Assembly: GCF_006227205.1 (NCBI RefSeq)
Contig: NZ_VCNG01000007.1
Coordinates: 239,406-303,405 of the forward strand
Length of the DNA: 64,000 bases
Reading direction: 5' to 3'
Origin: Pseudomonas sp. ICMP22404
GTDB taxonomy: Bacteria; Pseudomonadota; Gammaproteobacteria; Pseudomonadales; Pseudomonadaceae
Shown here: one piece after another, positions 37,067 to 46,949 of the stretch
How the letters are laid out: each line of letters begins with the position of its first letter
Position numbering within the stretch: position 1 is the stretch's first letter
Made by a program: the position numbers and the translations under genes
The notes under the pieces: model-generated
Seen by the model: the letters and a program-made list of their open reading frames with translations, nothing else
Told to the model about the DNA's origin: nothing
Databases searched by the model: none

Positions 37067-38689
37067 GTGAAGAACTGGACGTTGCGCCAACGCATCCTGG
37101 CGAGTTTTGCGGTGATCATCGCCATCATGCTGCTGATGGTGGTTGTCTCGTATTCGCGGTTGTTGAAGATCCAGGACGGTGAAGAGCGGGTACGTACCGA
37201 TGCAGTGCCTGGGGTGTATTACAGTTCCATGATCCGCGGGGGCTGGGTCGACAGCTACGTCCTGACCCAACAGATCGTCGGCCTCTCGGGCAACCGGGAA
37301 ATCACCGCCGAGGACAAGGCCCGCTACCAAGGCTTCGAGCAGCATCTGCGTGAAGAAATACAAAACTACCAAAAGCTGATCCAGAACCCGGCCGACCAAG
37401 CGTCTTTCGACGAGTTCGAGACCAATCACCAGGCATTCAACCTGGCGATGGCGAAAGTCCTCGACCTCTATCAGCGCAAGGATTACGAAGGTGCGCGGCG
37501 GGCACTGGACACAGAGCTGACGGCCGCCTGGATCGGCGGACGGACGCATCTGAATCACATCATCGAACGCAACCGTGAACTGGCGGAGCAGGCCACCGGG
37601 ACCATAGACAAAGCGGTCTCGGCCGCCAAGGTCGCCATGGGCCTGTCGTTTATCGTCGCGATGGTCGTTGCGGTTCTCTGCGGCCTGCTGTTGATGCGCG
37701 CAATCATGGCGCCGATGAACCGCATCGTGGAAATTCTCGAGGTCATGCGCAGCGGCGATTTGAGCGGACGCCTGAACCTGGCGCGCAAAGACGAGTTCGG
37801 TGCGGTGGAAACCGGTTTCAACGACATGATGGCCGAGCTGACCTCCCTGGTTTCCCAGGCCCAGCGCTCGTCGGTGCAAGTCACCACCTCGGTGACCGAG
37901 ATTGCCGCCACCTCTCGCCAGCAACAGGCCACGGCCACGGAAACCGCCGCCACCACCACGGAGATCGGCGCCACCTCTCGCGAGATCGCGGCGACCTCCC
38001 GTGACCTGGTGCGCACCATGACCGAAGTCTCCACCGCCGCCGACCAGGCCTCGGTGGCCGCCGGTTCCGGTCAGCAAGGTCTGGCGCGCATGGAAGAAAC
38101 CATGCATTCGGTGATGGGCGCCGCCGACCTGGTGAATGCCAAGCTGGCGATCCTCAACGAGAAGGCCGGCAACATCAACCAGGTGGTGGTCACCATCGTC
38201 AAGGTGGCCGACCAGACCAACCTGCTGTCCCTCAACGCTGCCATCGAAGCGGAAAAGGCCGGCGAGTACGGTCGCGGCTTCGCCGTGGTCGCCACCGAGG
38301 TACGCCGCCTGGCCGACCAGACGGCGGTAGCCACCTATGACATCGAACAGATGGTGCGCGAAATCCAGTCCGCCGTGTCCGCCGGTGTGATGGGTATGGA
38401 CAAGTTCTCCGAAGAGGTCCGCCGTGGCATGGCCGAGGTGCAGCAGGTCGGCGAGCAGCTGTCGCAGATCATCCATCAGGTCCAGGCGCTGGCGCCGCGG
38501 GTGCTGATGGTCAACGAGGGTATGCAGGCCCAGGCCACCGGTGCCGAACAGATCAATCACGCCCTGGTGCAACTGGGCGATGCCAGCAGCCAGACCGTGG
38601 AGTCCTTGCGTCAGGCCAGTTCTGCCATCGATGAGTTGAGCCAGGTGGCCGTGGGGCTGCGTGGCGGCGTCTCGCGATTCAAAGTCTGA
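37067..38689 (+). CDS. wspA: WspA, surface-sensing methyl-accepting chemoreceptor
   Basis: 540 residues from the GTG at 37067 (MKNWTLRQRILASFAVII), with GAGG upstream; P. aeruginosa WspA has about 542. TM1 about 10-32, a four-helix periplasmic sensor to about 185, TM2 (MGLSFIVAMVVAVLCGLLLM), HAMP, then a long cytoplasmic coiled coil with the hairpin tip TNLLSLNAAIEAEKAGE and GRGFAVVATEVRRLADQ. It activates the WspE kinase when cells contact a surface. Its stop overlaps wspB by one base. Confidence 0.95.
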   Translation: MKNWTLRQRILASFAVIIAIMLLMVVVSYSRLLKIQDGEERVRTDAVPGVYYSSMIRGGWVDSYVLTQQIVGLSGNREITAEDKARYQGFEQHLREEIQNYQKLIQNPADQASFDEFETNHQAFNLAMAKVLDLYQRKDYEGARRALDTELTAAWIGGRTHLNHIIERNRELAEQATGTIDKAVSAAKVAMGLSFIVAMVVAVLCGLLLMRAIMAPMNRIVEILEVMRSGDLSGRLNLARKDEFGAVETGFNDMMAELTSLVSQAQRSSVQVTTSVTEIAATSRQQQATATETAATTTEIGATSREIAATSRDLVRTMTEVSTAADQASVAAGSGQQGLARMEETMHSVMGAADLVNAKLAILNEKAGNINQVVVTIVKVADQTNLLSLNAAIEAEKAGEYGRGFAVVATEVRRLADQTAVATYDIEQMVREIQSAVSAGVMGMDKFSEEVRRGMAEVQQVGEQLSQIIHQVQALAPRVLMVNEGMQAQATGAEQINHALVQLGDASSQTVESLRQASSAIDELSQVAVGLRGGVSRFKV

Positions 38690-39225
38690 TGAGCGAGTTC
38701 GAGGCCAGGCGTGGCGCCGCGTCGGCGACCCGTCAAACCTTGTTCCTGATGTTTAGCATCGGCAACGAGCGCTATGCCCTGCAGGCTACCGACGTGGTGG
38801 AAGTGCTGCCACGCCTGCCTCTCAAACCGATCGCCCGGGCACCCGCCTGGGTGGCGGGTGTATTCGCCTGGCGCGGGACAGTGGTGCCGGTGATCGACCT
38901 GTGCAGCCTGGCCTTCGGCCAACGCGCCGAGGCCCGTACCAGTACGCGGCTGGTGCTGGTGCATTACCGGCCCGACGAGCAATTGCCGGGGCAGGTGCTG
39001 GGGTTGATCCTGGAGCAGGCCACCGACACGTTGCGCTGCGATCCGCTGGAATTCCAGCCTTATGGCCTGGATAACCGACAGGCGCCCTACCTGGGCCCGG
39101 TGCGCGAAGATGTCCAGGGGCTGCTGCAATGGGTGCGGGTCAATGACCTGCTCGATGAAGCGGTCCGTGCCGTGCTGTTTCCCACGCCACCGTTGAGTCT
39201 CGATGACGTTGGGGCTCAGCCATGA
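38689..39225 (+). CDS. wspB: WspB, CheW-like coupling protein
   Basis: 178 residues, one CheW domain (LMFSIGNERYALQATDVVEVLP, GVFAWRGTVVPVIDL). It links the WspA receptor to the WspE kinase. It starts inside the wspA stop (TGATG) and its own stop overlaps wspC by 4 bases. Confidence 0.93.
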   Translation: MSEFEARRGAASATRQTLFLMFSIGNERYALQATDVVEVLPRLPLKPIARAPAWVAGVFAWRGTVVPVIDLCSLAFGQRAEARTSTRLVLVHYRPDEQLPGQVLGLILEQATDTLRCDPLEFQPYGLDNRQAPYLGPVREDVQGLLQWVRVNDLLDEAVRAVLFPTPPLSLDDVGAQP

Positions 39226-40484
39226 ACAGCGACCAGCGTTTTTTCGACTTCCTCAAGGAGCGCATCGGTCTGGATGTCACCTCCGTCGGCACCGCCATCA
39301 TCGAGCGGGCCGTGCGCCAGCGCATCATCGCCGTACCTGGACGAACCTCCGATGAGTATTGGCAAAGCCTGCAGGCATCGACCCAGGAGCAGCAAGCGCT
39401 GATCGAAGCGGTGATTGTCCCGGAGACCTGGTTCTTTCGCTATCCGGAGTCCTTCGCGACCCTCGCCCGACTGGCGGTCAAGCGCCTGGCCGAAATCAGG
39501 CACTTGCGCGCCCTGCGTATTCTCAGTTTGCCTTGCTCCACCGGCGAAGAACCTTATTCCATCGCCATGGCCTTGCTCGATGCGGGCCTGGAGCCTCATC
39601 AATTCAAGGTCGACGGGCTGGACGTCAGCCCCCTGTCGATAGAGCGAGCCAGAGGCGCGCGTTTTGGCAGGAATTCGTTCAGGGGGGCGGACCTCGGTTT
39701 TCGCGAGCGCCATTTCACCCTCGACGGGGAGGGCTACTGCCTCAGCGAACGGGTCCGCGAACAGGTACGCCTGCAAGTGGGCAACCTACTGGATCCGGCA
39801 CTGCTGGCGAGCGAAACACCCTACGATTTTGTGTTCTGCCGCAACTTGTTGATCTATTTCGACCAGCCGACCCAACGGCTGGTGTTCGAGGTGCTCAAGC
39901 GCCTGACGCACCAGGACGGCGTACTGTTCATCGGCCCCGCCGAGGGCAGTTTGCTCGGGCGGCTGGGCATGCGCTCGATCGGGGCCGCCCAGTCGTTTGC
40001 CTTCAGCCGCCAGGGCGCTCCCGATCCTCAACCGGTGCCAGCCCTGATGCCCACGCCGTTGCCGATTCGCCAGGCACAGCCCCGCGTCGTTCCCCCCGCG
40101 GTTCGACCCCGCCCGTTCATGACGAGCGTGACGCCAATCGTCGAACCGAAAAGCAGCGACGCCGCCACCTTGCTGGCCAGCATCGCCGCCCTGGCCAATG
40201 GCGGCAAAAGCGCCGAGGCCCGTGCGGCGTGCGAGCAATACTTGCGCAACCACACGCCCAACGCCCAGGTGTTCTATTGGCTGGGCCTGCTCAGCGACAT
40301 GGCCGGCAGCGCGCTCGAAGCCCAGGGTTTTTATCGCAAGGCACTTTATCTTGAGCCGCAGCACGCCGAGGCCCTGGTGCATCTGGCGGCGCTGCTGGCT
40401 TCCCAGGGAGACGCGGCCGGAGCCCGTCGATTGCAGGAACGTGCCGCCCGTAGCGGACGCGCGGCTGACAGTGAGCATAAATGA
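39222..40484 (+). CDS. wspC: WspC, CheR-type methyltransferase with TPR domain
   Basis: 420 residues. The CheR N-terminal helices are followed by the SAM-binding fold LRILSLPCSTGEEPYSIAMA and FDFVFCRNLLIYF-like YDFVFCRNLLIYFDQPT. A proline-rich linker leads to a C-terminal TPR-like segment (FYWLGLLSDMAGSALEAQGF, KALYLEPQHAEAL). It methylates WspA glutamates to raise signalling, opposed by WspF. Overlaps both neighbours by 4 bases. Confidence 0.94.
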   Translation: MNSDQRFFDFLKERIGLDVTSVGTAIIERAVRQRIIAVPGRTSDEYWQSLQASTQEQQALIEAVIVPETWFFRYPESFATLARLAVKRLAEIRHLRALRILSLPCSTGEEPYSIAMALLDAGLEPHQFKVDGLDVSPLSIERARGARFGRNSFRGADLGFRERHFTLDGEGYCLSERVREQVRLQVGNLLDPALLASETPYDFVFCRNLLIYFDQPTQRLVFEVLKRLTHQDGVLFIGPAEGSLLGRLGMRSIGAAQSFAFSRQGAPDPQPVPALMPTPLPIRQAQPRVVPPAVRPRPFMTSVTPIVEPKSSDAATLLASIAALANGGKSAEARAACEQYLRNHTPNAQVFYWLGLLSDMAGSALEAQGFYRKALYLEPQHAEALVHLAALLASQGDAAGARRLQERAARSGRAADSEHK

Positions 40485-41155
40485 TGAGCGGTTCGGCTTT
40501 CCATAACGTCATCCATGACGATGCCCAGGCAATCGACGACTGCTGGAACCGTATCGGCGTGCATGGCGACAAATCCTGCCCGTTGCTGACCGAGCATATC
40601 CACTGCCGCAACTGCTCGGTGTATTCGGCCGCGGCCACCCGCTTGCTGGACCGCTATGCCTTGCAGCAGGACGACCGGGACCTGGTCCATGCGCCGGTGG
40701 ACGTCGATGTGGTGACGCGCTCGCTGCTGATGTTCCGCCTGGGCGAAGAGTGGTTGGCCCTGACCACCCGCAGCCTGGTGGAAGTGGCGCCGTTGCAAGC
40801 GATCCATTCGTTGCCGCACCAGCGTTCCCGTGCATTGCTGGGGGTGGCAAATGTGCGCGGGGCGCTGGTGGCCTGCCTGTCGCTGGTCGAGCTGCTGGGA
40901 CTGGAGCCCGGCCCGACAACGGCCGCCTTCGGGCGGGTCATGCCGCGCATGTTGATCGTCGCCGCCCAGGGCGGGCCCGTGGTGGTGCCGGTGGACGAGG
41001 TGGATGGCATTCATGCCATCGACGAACGCATCCTGGCGACTGCTTCGCAGTCCGGCGGCAAGTACACCCGTGGTGTATTGCATTACAAGGGCCGCAGCCT
41101 GCGTTGGCTGGATGAGGAACAGCTACTGTCCGCCGTGACCCGGAGCCTGTCATGA
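40481..41155 (+). CDS. wspD: WspD, second CheW-like coupling protein
   Basis: 224 residues. An N-terminal extension with a CPLLTEHIHCRNCSVY cysteine-rich patch precedes a CheW domain (MFRLGEEWLALTTRSLVEVAP, GVANVRGALVACLSLVELLG). The cysteines are typical of WspD proteins but their function is not known to me. It overlaps wspC and wspE by 4 bases each. Confidence 0.93.
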   Translation: MMSGSAFHNVIHDDAQAIDDCWNRIGVHGDKSCPLLTEHIHCRNCSVYSAAATRLLDRYALQQDDRDLVHAPVDVDVVTRSLLMFRLGEEWLALTTRSLVEVAPLQAIHSLPHQRSRALLGVANVRGALVACLSLVELLGLEPGPTTAAFGRVMPRMLIVAAQGGPVVVPVDEVDGIHAIDERILATASQSGGKYTRGVLHYKGRSLRWLDEEQLLSAVTRSLS

Positions 41156-43404
41156 CCCCCGATCAGATGCGCGACGCCTCGTTGCTGGAACTGTTCAGCC
41201 TGGAGGCCGACGCCCAGACCCAGGTGCTGAGCGCTGGCCTGCTGGCCTTGGAGCGTGACCCGACCCAGGCTGACTGTCTCGAATCGTGCATGCGCGCCGC
41301 CCATTCCCTCAAGGGGGCGGCGCGGATCGTCGGCGTTGACGCCGGGGTCAGCGTGGCTCATGTCATGGAGGATTGCCTGGTGAGTGCCCAGGAGCGTCGC
41401 CTGGTCCTGAGCGCCGAACACATCGACGCCTTGTTGCAAGGAACCGACCTGTTGACGCGCATCGCCACGCCGGGCAACAACGTCGGCACGACGGACGTCG
41501 ACGGCTACGTGGCGCTGATGGGACGCTTGCTGGATCCCGCCGCGCCACCGGCACCGGTCACGACGCCGCCGATGATCGAGATACCCGCCGAGCCGGTAGC
41601 CGTCGAACCGCCGGAGCCGGTCGCGCCGGCGCGCCCCAAGGGCAAGCGGGTCACCGAAGGCGGCGAGCGGGTGCTGCGGGTCACTGCAGAACGGCTCAAC
41701 AGCCTGTTGGATCTGTCGAGCAAATCCCTGGTAGAGACCCAGCGCCTCAAGCCCTGGCTGGCAACGATGCAACGGCTCAAGCGCCAACAGAGCAATGGTT
41801 TGCGCGCTCTGGAAGAATTGAACGTCCACCTCAAGGACCACGCCTTGAGCCTGCAGGCCCAGGAAGCGCTCGGCGATGCCCGCCGCCTGCTCGCCGAGAC
41901 CCAGCAGTTGCTGGCGCAGAAAACCGCCGAGCTGGACGAGTTCGCCTGGCAGGCCAGCCAACGGGCGCAGGTGCTGTACGACACGGCACTGGCCTGTCGC
42001 ATGCGGCCGTTCGCGGATGTGCTGTCGGGCCAGGCGCGGATGGTACGGGACCTGGGGCGTAGCCTGGGCAAACAGGTGCGCCTGGAGATCGAGGGCGAGA
42101 AAACTCAGGTCGACCGAGATGTGCTGGAAAAACTCGAAGCGCCGCTGACCCATCTGCTGCGCAACGCCGTGGACCATGGCATCGAGTCCCCGGAGCAACG
42201 GCTGCTGGCCGGCAAGCCCGCCGAGGGCCTGATCCGCCTGCGCGCGTCCCATCAGGCCGGCCTGTTGGTGCTGGAGTTGGCGGACGATGGCGCGGGCGTG
42301 GACCTCGAGCGTGTGCGGCGCAGTGTCGTCGAGCGCGGGCTGTCTCCCGAACAGACCGCCGCCAGCCTGAGTGAAGAGGAGCTGCTGACGTTCCTGTTCC
42401 TGCCAGGCTTCAGCCTGCGGGACACGGTCACCGAAGTGTCCGGGCGCGGTGTCGGCCTGGATGCGGTCCAGCACATGGTCCGGCAATTGCGCGGCGCGGT
42501 GACATTGGAGCAGACGGTGGGTAAAGGCAGTCGCTTCCACCTCGAGGTGCCGCTGACGCTTTCGGTGGTCCGCAGCCTGGTGGTAGCCGTCGGCGATGAG
42601 GCCTATGCCTTTCCCCTGGCTCATATCGAGCGCATGTGCGACCTGGCGCCGGAGGACATCGTGCAGGTCGAGGGGCGCCAGCACTTCTGGCACGAAGGCC
42701 GGCATGTCGGGCTGGTCGCGGCCAGCCAGTTGCTCAATCGTCCGGCAACCCAGGACAGTGGCCAGAACCTCAAGGTGGTGGTCATTCGCGAGCGCGAGGC
42801 CATTTACGGCGTGGCGGTGGAGCGCTTCATCGGCGAAAGGACCCTAGTGGTCCTGCCGCTGGACGAACGCTTGGGCAAGGTTCAGGACATTTCCGCCGGG
42901 GCCTTGCTGGACGACGGCTCAGTGGTGTTGATTGTCGACGTCGAAGACCTGCTGCGCTCGGTGGACAAGCTGCTCGATACCGGACGCCTGGAGCGCATCG
43001 CCCGCCAGAACCAGGCCCAGGCTCCGCGCAAACGGATCCTGGTGGTGGATGACTCCCTGACCGTGCGTGAATTGCAACGCAAACTGCTGCTCAATCGGGG
43101 TTATGACGTGGCGGTGGCGGTAGACGGCATGGATGGTTGGAACGCGTTGCGTTCGGAGGATTTCGACTTGTTGATCACAGACATCGACATGCCGCGCATG
43201 GACGGTATCGAACTGGTGTCGCTGTTGCGTCGCGACAACCGCTTGCAGTCGTTGCCGGTGATGGTGGTGTCCTACAAGGACCGTGAAGAAGATCGCCGCC
43301 GTGGCCTGGACGCCGGAGCCGACTATTATCTGGCGAAGGCGAGTTTCCATGACGACGCCTTGCTCGACGCCGTGGTCGAACTCATCGGAGGAGCTCGCGC
43401 TTGA
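41152..43404 (+). CDS. wspE: WspE, CheA-type hybrid histidine kinase with receiver domain
   Basis: 750 residues. N-terminal Hpt with phospho-His51 (AAHSLKGAARIVG), Pro-rich linker, dimerisation helices, HATPase (HLLRNAVDHGIESPEQR; DDGAGVDLERVRR; SGRGVGLDAV), CheW-like domain and a C-terminal receiver with phospho-Asp677 (ITDIDMPRMDG). It phosphorylates WspR and WspF. All catalytic motifs are present. The C-terminus overlaps the wspF start (TTGA). Confidence 0.95.
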   Translation: MTPDQMRDASLLELFSLEADAQTQVLSAGLLALERDPTQADCLESCMRAAHSLKGAARIVGVDAGVSVAHVMEDCLVSAQERRLVLSAEHIDALLQGTDLLTRIATPGNNVGTTDVDGYVALMGRLLDPAAPPAPVTTPPMIEIPAEPVAVEPPEPVAPARPKGKRVTEGGERVLRVTAERLNSLLDLSSKSLVETQRLKPWLATMQRLKRQQSNGLRALEELNVHLKDHALSLQAQEALGDARRLLAETQQLLAQKTAELDEFAWQASQRAQVLYDTALACRMRPFADVLSGQARMVRDLGRSLGKQVRLEIEGEKTQVDRDVLEKLEAPLTHLLRNAVDHGIESPEQRLLAGKPAEGLIRLRASHQAGLLVLELADDGAGVDLERVRRSVVERGLSPEQTAASLSEEELLTFLFLPGFSLRDTVTEVSGRGVGLDAVQHMVRQLRGAVTLEQTVGKGSRFHLEVPLTLSVVRSLVVAVGDEAYAFPLAHIERMCDLAPEDIVQVEGRQHFWHEGRHVGLVAASQLLNRPATQDSGQNLKVVVIREREAIYGVAVERFIGERTLVVLPLDERLGKVQDISAGALLDDGSVVLIVDVEDLLRSVDKLLDTGRLERIARQNQAQAPRKRILVVDDSLTVRELQRKLLLNRGYDVAVAVDGMDGWNALRSEDFDLLITDIDMPRMDGIELVSLLRRDNRLQSLPVMVVSYKDREEDRRRGLDAGADYYLAKASFHDDALLDAVVELIGGARA

Positions 43405-44411
43405 AAATCGCCATCGTCAATGACATGCCCCTGGCGGTCGAGGCCCTGCGCCGCGCGCTGGCGTTCGAGCCAGCGCATCAGTTGGTCTGGGTCGCCGCCA
43501 ACGGGGCCGAAGCGGTGCAGCGCTGTGCCGAGTACACCCCGGACCTGATCCTCATGGACCTGTTCATGCCGATCATGGATGGCGTGGAGGCCACCCGGCG
43601 GATCATGGCCGAAACGCCATGCGCCATCGTGATCGTCACCGGTGACAGCCAGCAGAACGTCCATCGAGTGTTCGAAGCCATGGGCCATGGCGCACTGGAC
43701 GTGGTCGATACGCCGGCCTTGGGCGTGGGGCATCCCGAGGACGCGGCGGCACCGTTGTTGCGCAAGATCACCAACATCGGCTGGCTGATCGGCGAACGTG
43801 CCAGCCGTGAGCGTGCCACGCCGGCTGCGCCGCGTCCCGCCGCGTCGCGGAAAAGCCTGGTGGCCATCGGCTCGTCGGCCGGCGGGCCGGCCGCGCTGGA
43901 GGTTCTGCTCAAAGGCCTGCCGCTGCACTTCGCCCCGGCCATTGTGCTGGTCCAACATGTGGATGAGGTGTTCGCCGCGGGCATGGCCGAATGGCTGAGC
44001 AGTGCGTCGGGGCACAAGGTTCGCCTGGCGCAACACGGCGAACAGCCGCAAAATGGCACGGTGTTGCTCGCCGGCACCAACCATCATTTACGTCTGTTGA
44101 AGGACGGCACCCTGGCCTACACGGCCGAACCGGTCAACGAGATCTATCGGCCCTCCATCGACGTGTTCTTTGAAAGCGTCGCGAGCTTCTGGAACGGCGA
44201 CGCGGTGGGCATTTTGCTCACCGGCATGGGCCGCGACGGTGCACAGGGGCTTAAACTCATGCGCCAGCAGGGCTATGTGACCATTGCCCAGGACCAGCGG
44301 AGCAGTGCGGTGTATGGCATGCCCAAAGCGGCGGCGGCCATCGATGCGGCTGCGCAGATTCTTGCGCTGGACAACATAGCGCCACGGTTGATAGAGATTT
44401 TTTCACGATGA
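43401..44411 (+). CDS. wspF: WspF, CheB-type methylesterase (negative regulator)
   Basis: 336 residues with a TTG start inside the wspE stop (TTGA), GGAGGAG upstream. Receiver Asp53 (LILMDLFMPIMDG), a linker, then the methylesterase with Ser159 (AIGSSAGGPAA), His186 (LVQHVDEV) and LLTGMGRDGAQG. It demethylates WspA and damps the pathway; loss of wspF gives wrinkly colonies with high c-di-GMP in P. fluorescens and P. aeruginosa. The gene is intact here. Confidence 0.95.
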   Translation: MKIAIVNDMPLAVEALRRALAFEPAHQLVWVAANGAEAVQRCAEYTPDLILMDLFMPIMDGVEATRRIMAETPCAIVIVTGDSQQNVHRVFEAMGHGALDVVDTPALGVGHPEDAAAPLLRKITNIGWLIGERASRERATPAAPRPAASRKSLVAIGSSAGGPAALEVLLKGLPLHFAPAIVLVQHVDEVFAAGMAEWLSSASGHKVRLAQHGEQPQNGTVLLAGTNHHLRLLKDGTLAYTAEPVNEIYRPSIDVFFESVASFWNGDAVGILLTGMGRDGAQGLKLMRQQGYVTIAQDQRSSAVYGMPKAAAAIDAAAQILALDNIAPRLIEIFSR

Positions 44412-44464
44412 CAGCCCTCAGCAGTCCTGGCCAAAGCCGTACTCAGGTGAGCCTCCATGAATGA
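44408..44464 (+). CDS. Possible 18-codon mini-ORF bridging wspF and wspR
   Basis: An ATG overlapping the wspF stop (ATGA, 44408-44411) opens an 18-codon frame ([18 protein letters not shown]) that ends in TGA at 44462-44464, just inside wspR, whose ATG is at 44457. It therefore spans exactly the only non-overlapping junction of the operon. It could carry ribosomes from wspF to the wspR AGGTGAG site. Translation is unproven, and chance is possible for so short a frame. Confidence 0.3.
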   Translation: MTALSSPGQSRTQVSLHE

Positions 44465-45458
44465 ATTACAGCTCGACGGTTTCAAGAGCGATGAGAATGC
44501 CGCCATGGTCTTGCTCGTCGACGATCAGGCGATGATCGGCGAGGCGGTTCGGCGCGGGTTGTCGAATGAAGAGAACATCGATTTCCACTTCTGCTCCGAC
44601 CCTCACCAGGCCATCGCCCATGCGATTCGCATCAAGCCGACGGTGATTCTCCAGGACCTGGTGATGCCCGGCCTCGACGGCCTGAGCCTGGTGCGCGAAT
44701 ACCGTAACCATCCGGCCACCCGCGATATTCCGATCATCGTCCTGTCCACCAAGGAAGACCCGTTGGTCAAGAGTGCGGCGTTTGCCGCCGGCGCCAACGA
44801 TTACCTGGTCAAGTTGCCGGATAACATCGAGCTGGTGGCGCGTATCCGCTATCACTCGCGGTCCTACACGATGCTGTTGCAGCGCGACGCGGCCTACCGC
44901 GCCCTGCGGGTCAGCCAGCAGCAATTGCTCGACACCAACCTGGTGCTGCAACGGTTGATGAACTCCGATGGCCTGACCGGGTTGTCCAATCGCCGGCACT
45001 TCGACGAATACCTGGAACTGGAGTGGCGCAGGGCGATGCGGGACCAGTCCCAGCTGTCGCTGTTGATGATCGACGTGGATTACTTCAAGTCCTACAACGA
45101 CAACTTTGGCCACCTGGAGGGTGACGAAGCCCTGCGCAAGGTCGCCACGGCGATCCGCGACGCCTGCAGCCGCCCATCCGATCTGCCGGCCCGCTACGGC
45201 GGCGAGGAGTTCGCCTTGGTGCTGCCCGGCACCTCGCCTGGCGGCGCCCGGTTGATGGCCGAAAAACTGCGCCAGAGCGTGGTCGCCCTGAAAATTCCCC
45301 ATACCACGCCTGAAGAGGGGGCGAGCCTGACGGTCAGCGTCGGCGTCTCGACCGTCACCCCGCAACAGGGCAGCGACAGCCGACAACTGATATCAGCGGC
45401 GGATAAAGGGTTGTATATGGCCAAGCACAATGGGCGTAACCGGGTGGGCATCGAGTAA
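44457..45458 (+). CDS. wspR: WspR, response-regulator diguanylate cyclase
   Basis: 333 residues. Receiver domain with phospho-Asp67 ([12 protein letters not shown]), a helical linker and a GGDEF domain with active-site GGEEF (248-252) and the inhibitory I-site RPSD (239-242) exactly five residues upstream. AGGTGAG precedes the ATG. Phosphorylation by WspE drives clustering and c-di-GMP synthesis from two GTP, promoting biofilm polysaccharide. Catalytic and feedback sites are both intact. Confidence 0.96.
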   Translation: MNELQLDGFKSDENAAMVLLVDDQAMIGEAVRRGLSNEENIDFHFCSDPHQAIAHAIRIKPTVILQDLVMPGLDGLSLVREYRNHPATRDIPIIVLSTKEDPLVKSAAFAAGANDYLVKLPDNIELVARIRYHSRSYTMLLQRDAAYRALRVSQQQLLDTNLVLQRLMNSDGLTGLSNRRHFDEYLELEWRRAMRDQSQLSLLMIDVDYFKSYNDNFGHLEGDEALRKVATAIRDACSRPSDLPARYGGEEFALVLPGTSPGGARLMAEKLRQSVVALKIPHTTPEEGASLTVSVGVSTVTPQQGSDSRQLISAADKGLYMAKHNGRNRVGIE

Positions 45459-45484
45459 ATCCCAAGGCGACAGAAAAGGCTTTT

Positions 45485-45616
45485 TGTGGCGAGGGGATTT
45501 ATCCCCGCTGGGGCGCGTAGCGGCCCGGAAATCCGACAGCTCGGTGCGCCTGGCAGATCGAGTTGGCTATTTTGGGGCTGCTGCGCAGCCCAACGGGGAT
45601 AAATCCCCTCGCCACA
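45485..45616. repeat. Long palindromic repeat (TGTGGCGAGGGGATT family)
   Basis: TGTGGCGAGGGGATTTATCC-CCGCTGGGG and the mirrored CCCAACGGGGATAAATCCCC-TCGCCACA surround a central loop. It directly follows wspR and may serve as its 3' end structure. The 45459-45745 spacer also holds a possible prfB -10 (TATACT, 45701-45706). Confidence 0.87.
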
Positions 45617-45745
45617 GGTCTGTGTTGCCTGTGGGGGCTGTGTTGAATCTCATTACCCTCCCAAGCCGCCAGGCGGGCTGCCGTCGGCGCTTGATTACGT
45701 TATACTCGCCGGCTTTCAAAAGTTCGCCAACGAGTGCTGCCCGCC

Positions 45746-46841
45746 ATGGAAATCAACCCGATCCTTAACACCATCAAGGACCTGTCCGAGCGCTCCGAAA
45801 CTATTCGGGGGTATCTTTGACTACGATCAAAAGCATGAGCGTCTGACCGAGGTCAACCGCGAGCTTGAAGATCCGAGTGTCTGGAACAAGCCTGAATACG
45901 CCCAGGAGCTGGGCCGTGAGCGCTCTGCGCTGGCGCAGATCGTCGAGACCCTGGACGAGTTGTCCAGTGGCCTGGCCGATTGCCGCGACCTGCTGGACAT
46001 GGCTGTAGAAGAAAACGACGAAGGCGCGGTCGGTGACGTGGTCGCCGAGCTGACACGCCTCGACGAGGCCCTGGCCAAGCTGGAATTCCGTCGCATGTTC
46101 AGCGGCGAGATGGACATGAACAACGCCTACCTGGACATCCAGGCCGGTTCCGGCGGCACCGAAGCCCAGGACTGGGCCAACATCCTGCTGCGCATGTACC
46201 TGCGCTGGGCCGACAAACGCGGTTTCGACGCGACCATCATGGAGCTGTCGGCCGGTGAAGTCGCCGGGATCAAGGGCGCTACCGTGCACATCAAGGGTGA
46301 GTACGCCTTTGGCTGGCTGCGTACCGAGATCGGCGTGCACCGCCTGGTGCGCAAGAGTCCGTTCGACTCCGGCAACCGTCGCCACACCTCGTTCTCGGCG
46401 GTGTTCGTTTCCCCTGAGATCGATGACAAGGTGGAAATCGAGATCAACCCGGCGGACCTGCGCATCGACACCTACCGCTCCTCGGGCGCCGGTGGTCAGC
46501 ACGTCAACACCACCGACTCGGCGGTACGGATCACCCACGTACCGACCAACACCGTGGTCAGTTGCCAGAACGAACGCTCCCAGCACGCCAACAAAGACAC
46601 CGCGATGAAAATGCTCCGGGCCCGCTTGTACGAGCAGGAGATCCAGAAGCGCAACGCGGCATCCCAGGCGCTGGAGGACAGCAAGTCCGACATCGGTTGG
46701 GGTCATCAGATCCGTTCCTATGTGCTCGATGCCTCGCGCATCAAGGACCTGCGCACCAACATCGAACGCAGCGACTGCGACAAGGTGCTGGACGGCGATA
46801 TCGACGAATACCTGGAAGCGAGCCTCAAACAGGGGCTATAA
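45746..46841 (+). CDS. prfB: Peptide chain release factor 2 (programmed +1 frameshift)
   Basis: The gene starts at ATG 45746 ([20 protein letters not shown]) and reaches an in-frame TGA at 45818-45820; translation continues after a +1 shift at CTT (45815-45817), resuming with GAC at 45819. Joined product about 364 residues. The anticodon-like tripeptide SPF lies in [16 protein letters not shown] and the peptidyl-hydrolysis motif GGQ in [19 protein letters not shown]2 ends translation at UGA and UAA and controls its own synthesis by this shift. lysS follows after 108 bp, a conserved pairing. Confidence 0.96.
45806..45820 (+). promoter_or_regulatory. RF2 programmed frameshift site
   Basis: CGGGGGTATCTTTGAC: a G-rich Shine-Dalgarno-like stretch, the slippery CTT codon and the in-frame UGA followed by C, a weak stop context. 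This is the classic prfB recoding signal, here with CGGGGG in place of E. coli AGGGGG. Confidence 0.95.
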
Positions 46842-46949
46842 CGCGACACCCATGCGGCGGGCGGGCACGCTTTTTCGAAAGCGCGGCTCGCCGGCAAACT
46901 CCGGCCCCGGGGCCGGGGGCAACGAACCTGTGATGGAATCCTTAAAGAC

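Noticed and set aside
45960..46841. prfB starting at 45960
   Set aside because: The upstream ATG plus the canonical frameshift signal give the full RF2 N-terminus.
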